From NCBI GenBank assembly GCA_036417435.1, contig CM070910.1, positions 16,991,501-17,055,500 of the forward strand: 64,000 nucleotides of DNA, written 5' to 3'. This document shows positions 62,702 to 64,000 of this stretch, piece by piece. The notes beneath the pieces are model-generated. The model was not told where the DNA came from. It ran no database searches and saw nothing but the letters and a program-made list of their open reading frames with translations. The stretch's first letter is position 1, and each line of letters begins with the position of its first letter. The position numbers and the translations under genes were made by a program. This DNA is from Inia geoffrensis. Its lineage: Eukaryota; Chordata; Mammalia; Artiodactyla; Iniidae.

Positions 62702-64000
62702 ACTTACATTCCCCTATGTTCTCTGAATAATTAGAAGATTAAATTTTGTTTTCTTGATTGTACAATTATACTTACAAGAAACGGTATGTACAAATTTCTG
62801 ACTTAGCACTGAACACGTATTTCAGCAAGTATTAAAACTGTCCAGTACTGCCTCAAGTTCACAGTACTTTAAAAATACCCAGCCTCAGGCTGGTACTGGG
62901 GATAGAGGTTACAGAGTGCCACTTATACAGCGGGTGGAATTGGTACGTGAAGACAAGCTTGTCCAAATGTCCATACTCAAACGTCAATGAAGAATTAATC
63001 ACTGGCTCACAATGTGCACACAAGGGCCCACAATGGCACAAATCTTAGAAATATAACTTCTAGAGAGAAGGTCCTGATGAGGTTATATCATTAACCTGGC
63101 AATAAATAATATAAGGGATACATGAGCAACTCAAGGCACTCAATCGGAAAAATTCTCAGTATTGCATGATTTAAACCCATGGGGCTGAGTCATCAATTTA
63201 CAGAGAAGAGGTGGATCTGTTCTATCAAGGTCATGTCCAAAGGTACAGAGGCAGATGAACTAGGCAGAACACCTCGGAAGGTAAAAAACAAATTATACCA
63301 AGACTAGGTAGCCACAAGGATTTCCCAAAAGATCTGTGGGTCAGAACTGAAGGAGTGACAACAAGAAATAATAACAAAGAACTGTTATTTTACAACAAAA
63401 ACAAAACCAACCGAGACTGTTGCCATGACAAAGAGCCAGAGGAAAAGCTGTTAACTGATAATATTAAAAGTGCTCCAAGATTTATAAGAATGTGAAAAAC
63501 GTGGAGATCGAGCAAGAAAGTCAACACATGGGAATATCTGGAAAAACCTAAGGGCTGGTATGGACCTAAGCATCCTTTAAGGAGGGCGTTGACCCCCAAA
63601 GCAGAACTTGATTGAATGAATTTAAGTTACAGCAACCGTCTGGGGAAGAACATGTTACAAATGTGAAGGAACTCTGGGAGAAGCCATCATGGGAGGTGGC
63701 AGTACAGTCTACTCCTTCAGACCTATAAAAGGGGACAGGCCAGCAGACCCAAGTGGATTAAGCAGGGCGCCAGGGGCCAGGAAGCGCACAGTTCCTCCAC
63801 ACCCTGTGCCATTTTATATGGGCTCTTGCGCAAACTAAAAGTTGGGTGGGAATTTCAGGGGGGAAATCCCTATGTTCTCCAGTTCAACATACGTCTTGCC
63901 CTGAAAATAAATTTTACTAGATCTCTAATAATTCAGTAATAAAATTGAAGACCATTTCATTATTTGAAAGTAAGTACTTTATTCCCTGCTATGTACAGAA

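Overview
The window is mammalian nuclear DNA from a whale or dolphin, most likely a toothed whale. The lineage call rests on about twenty tRNA-derived SINEs of the cetacean CHR type. Most begin with a 'ggcttccctggtggcgcagtggtt' type head, carry a GC-rich body and end in a short A-rich tail. A large L1 of the kind abundant in cetartiodactyl genomes supports it. Nothing bacterial, viral or plasmid-like is present.

One protein-coding gene is present. It is the 3' half of SASH1 (SAM and SH3 domain containing 1), read on the minus strand. Ten coding exons can be placed to the base (59531-59605 down to 37544-37807). All nine introns between them are GT-AG, the reading phases agree, and together the exons encode 841 residues plus the stop. 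The order is: basic SLY-type region, SH3 domain, polybasic linker, first SAM domain, long proline-rich exon, second SAM domain, C-terminus. A 3' UTR of about 3.1 kb runs to an AATAAA signal at 34469-34474. The 5' part of the gene (about the first 400 residues) lies beyond position 64000. Exon numbers below assume the 20-exon human gene, whose last exon carries SAM2.

Positions 1-34450 are intergenic DNA downstream of SASH1. They hold a nearly complete but decayed L1 (1470-7206, with target-site duplications), many SINEs, MIR and L2 relics, two solo MaLR-type LTRs with 5-bp target duplications, and three small CpG-rich patches. A nest of retroposons at 15932-18657 contains a tandem duplication apparently produced by recombination between SINEs. 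I found no supportable protein-coding gene or structured RNA gene there. The long open frames are SINE, L1 or GC-rich chance frames.

Positions 37544-64000 alternate SASH1 exons with introns. The introns carry more SINEs (including three unusually long ones with internal repeats), a short palindromic Tigger2/MER28-like DNA transposon, long CA microsatellites, and a perfect CTCF-type motif. A head-to-head SINE pair in intron 17 could fold into double-stranded RNA in the transcript.

I did not see a new biological system. The most informative unusual structures are the SINE-mediated duplication at 16-17.3 kb, the inverted SINE pair in SASH1 intron 17, the CTCF motif in intron 12 and the isolated 42-bp direct repeat at 23.8/24.6 kb. 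Repeat families are named from recognition of their sequence, not from a database search.
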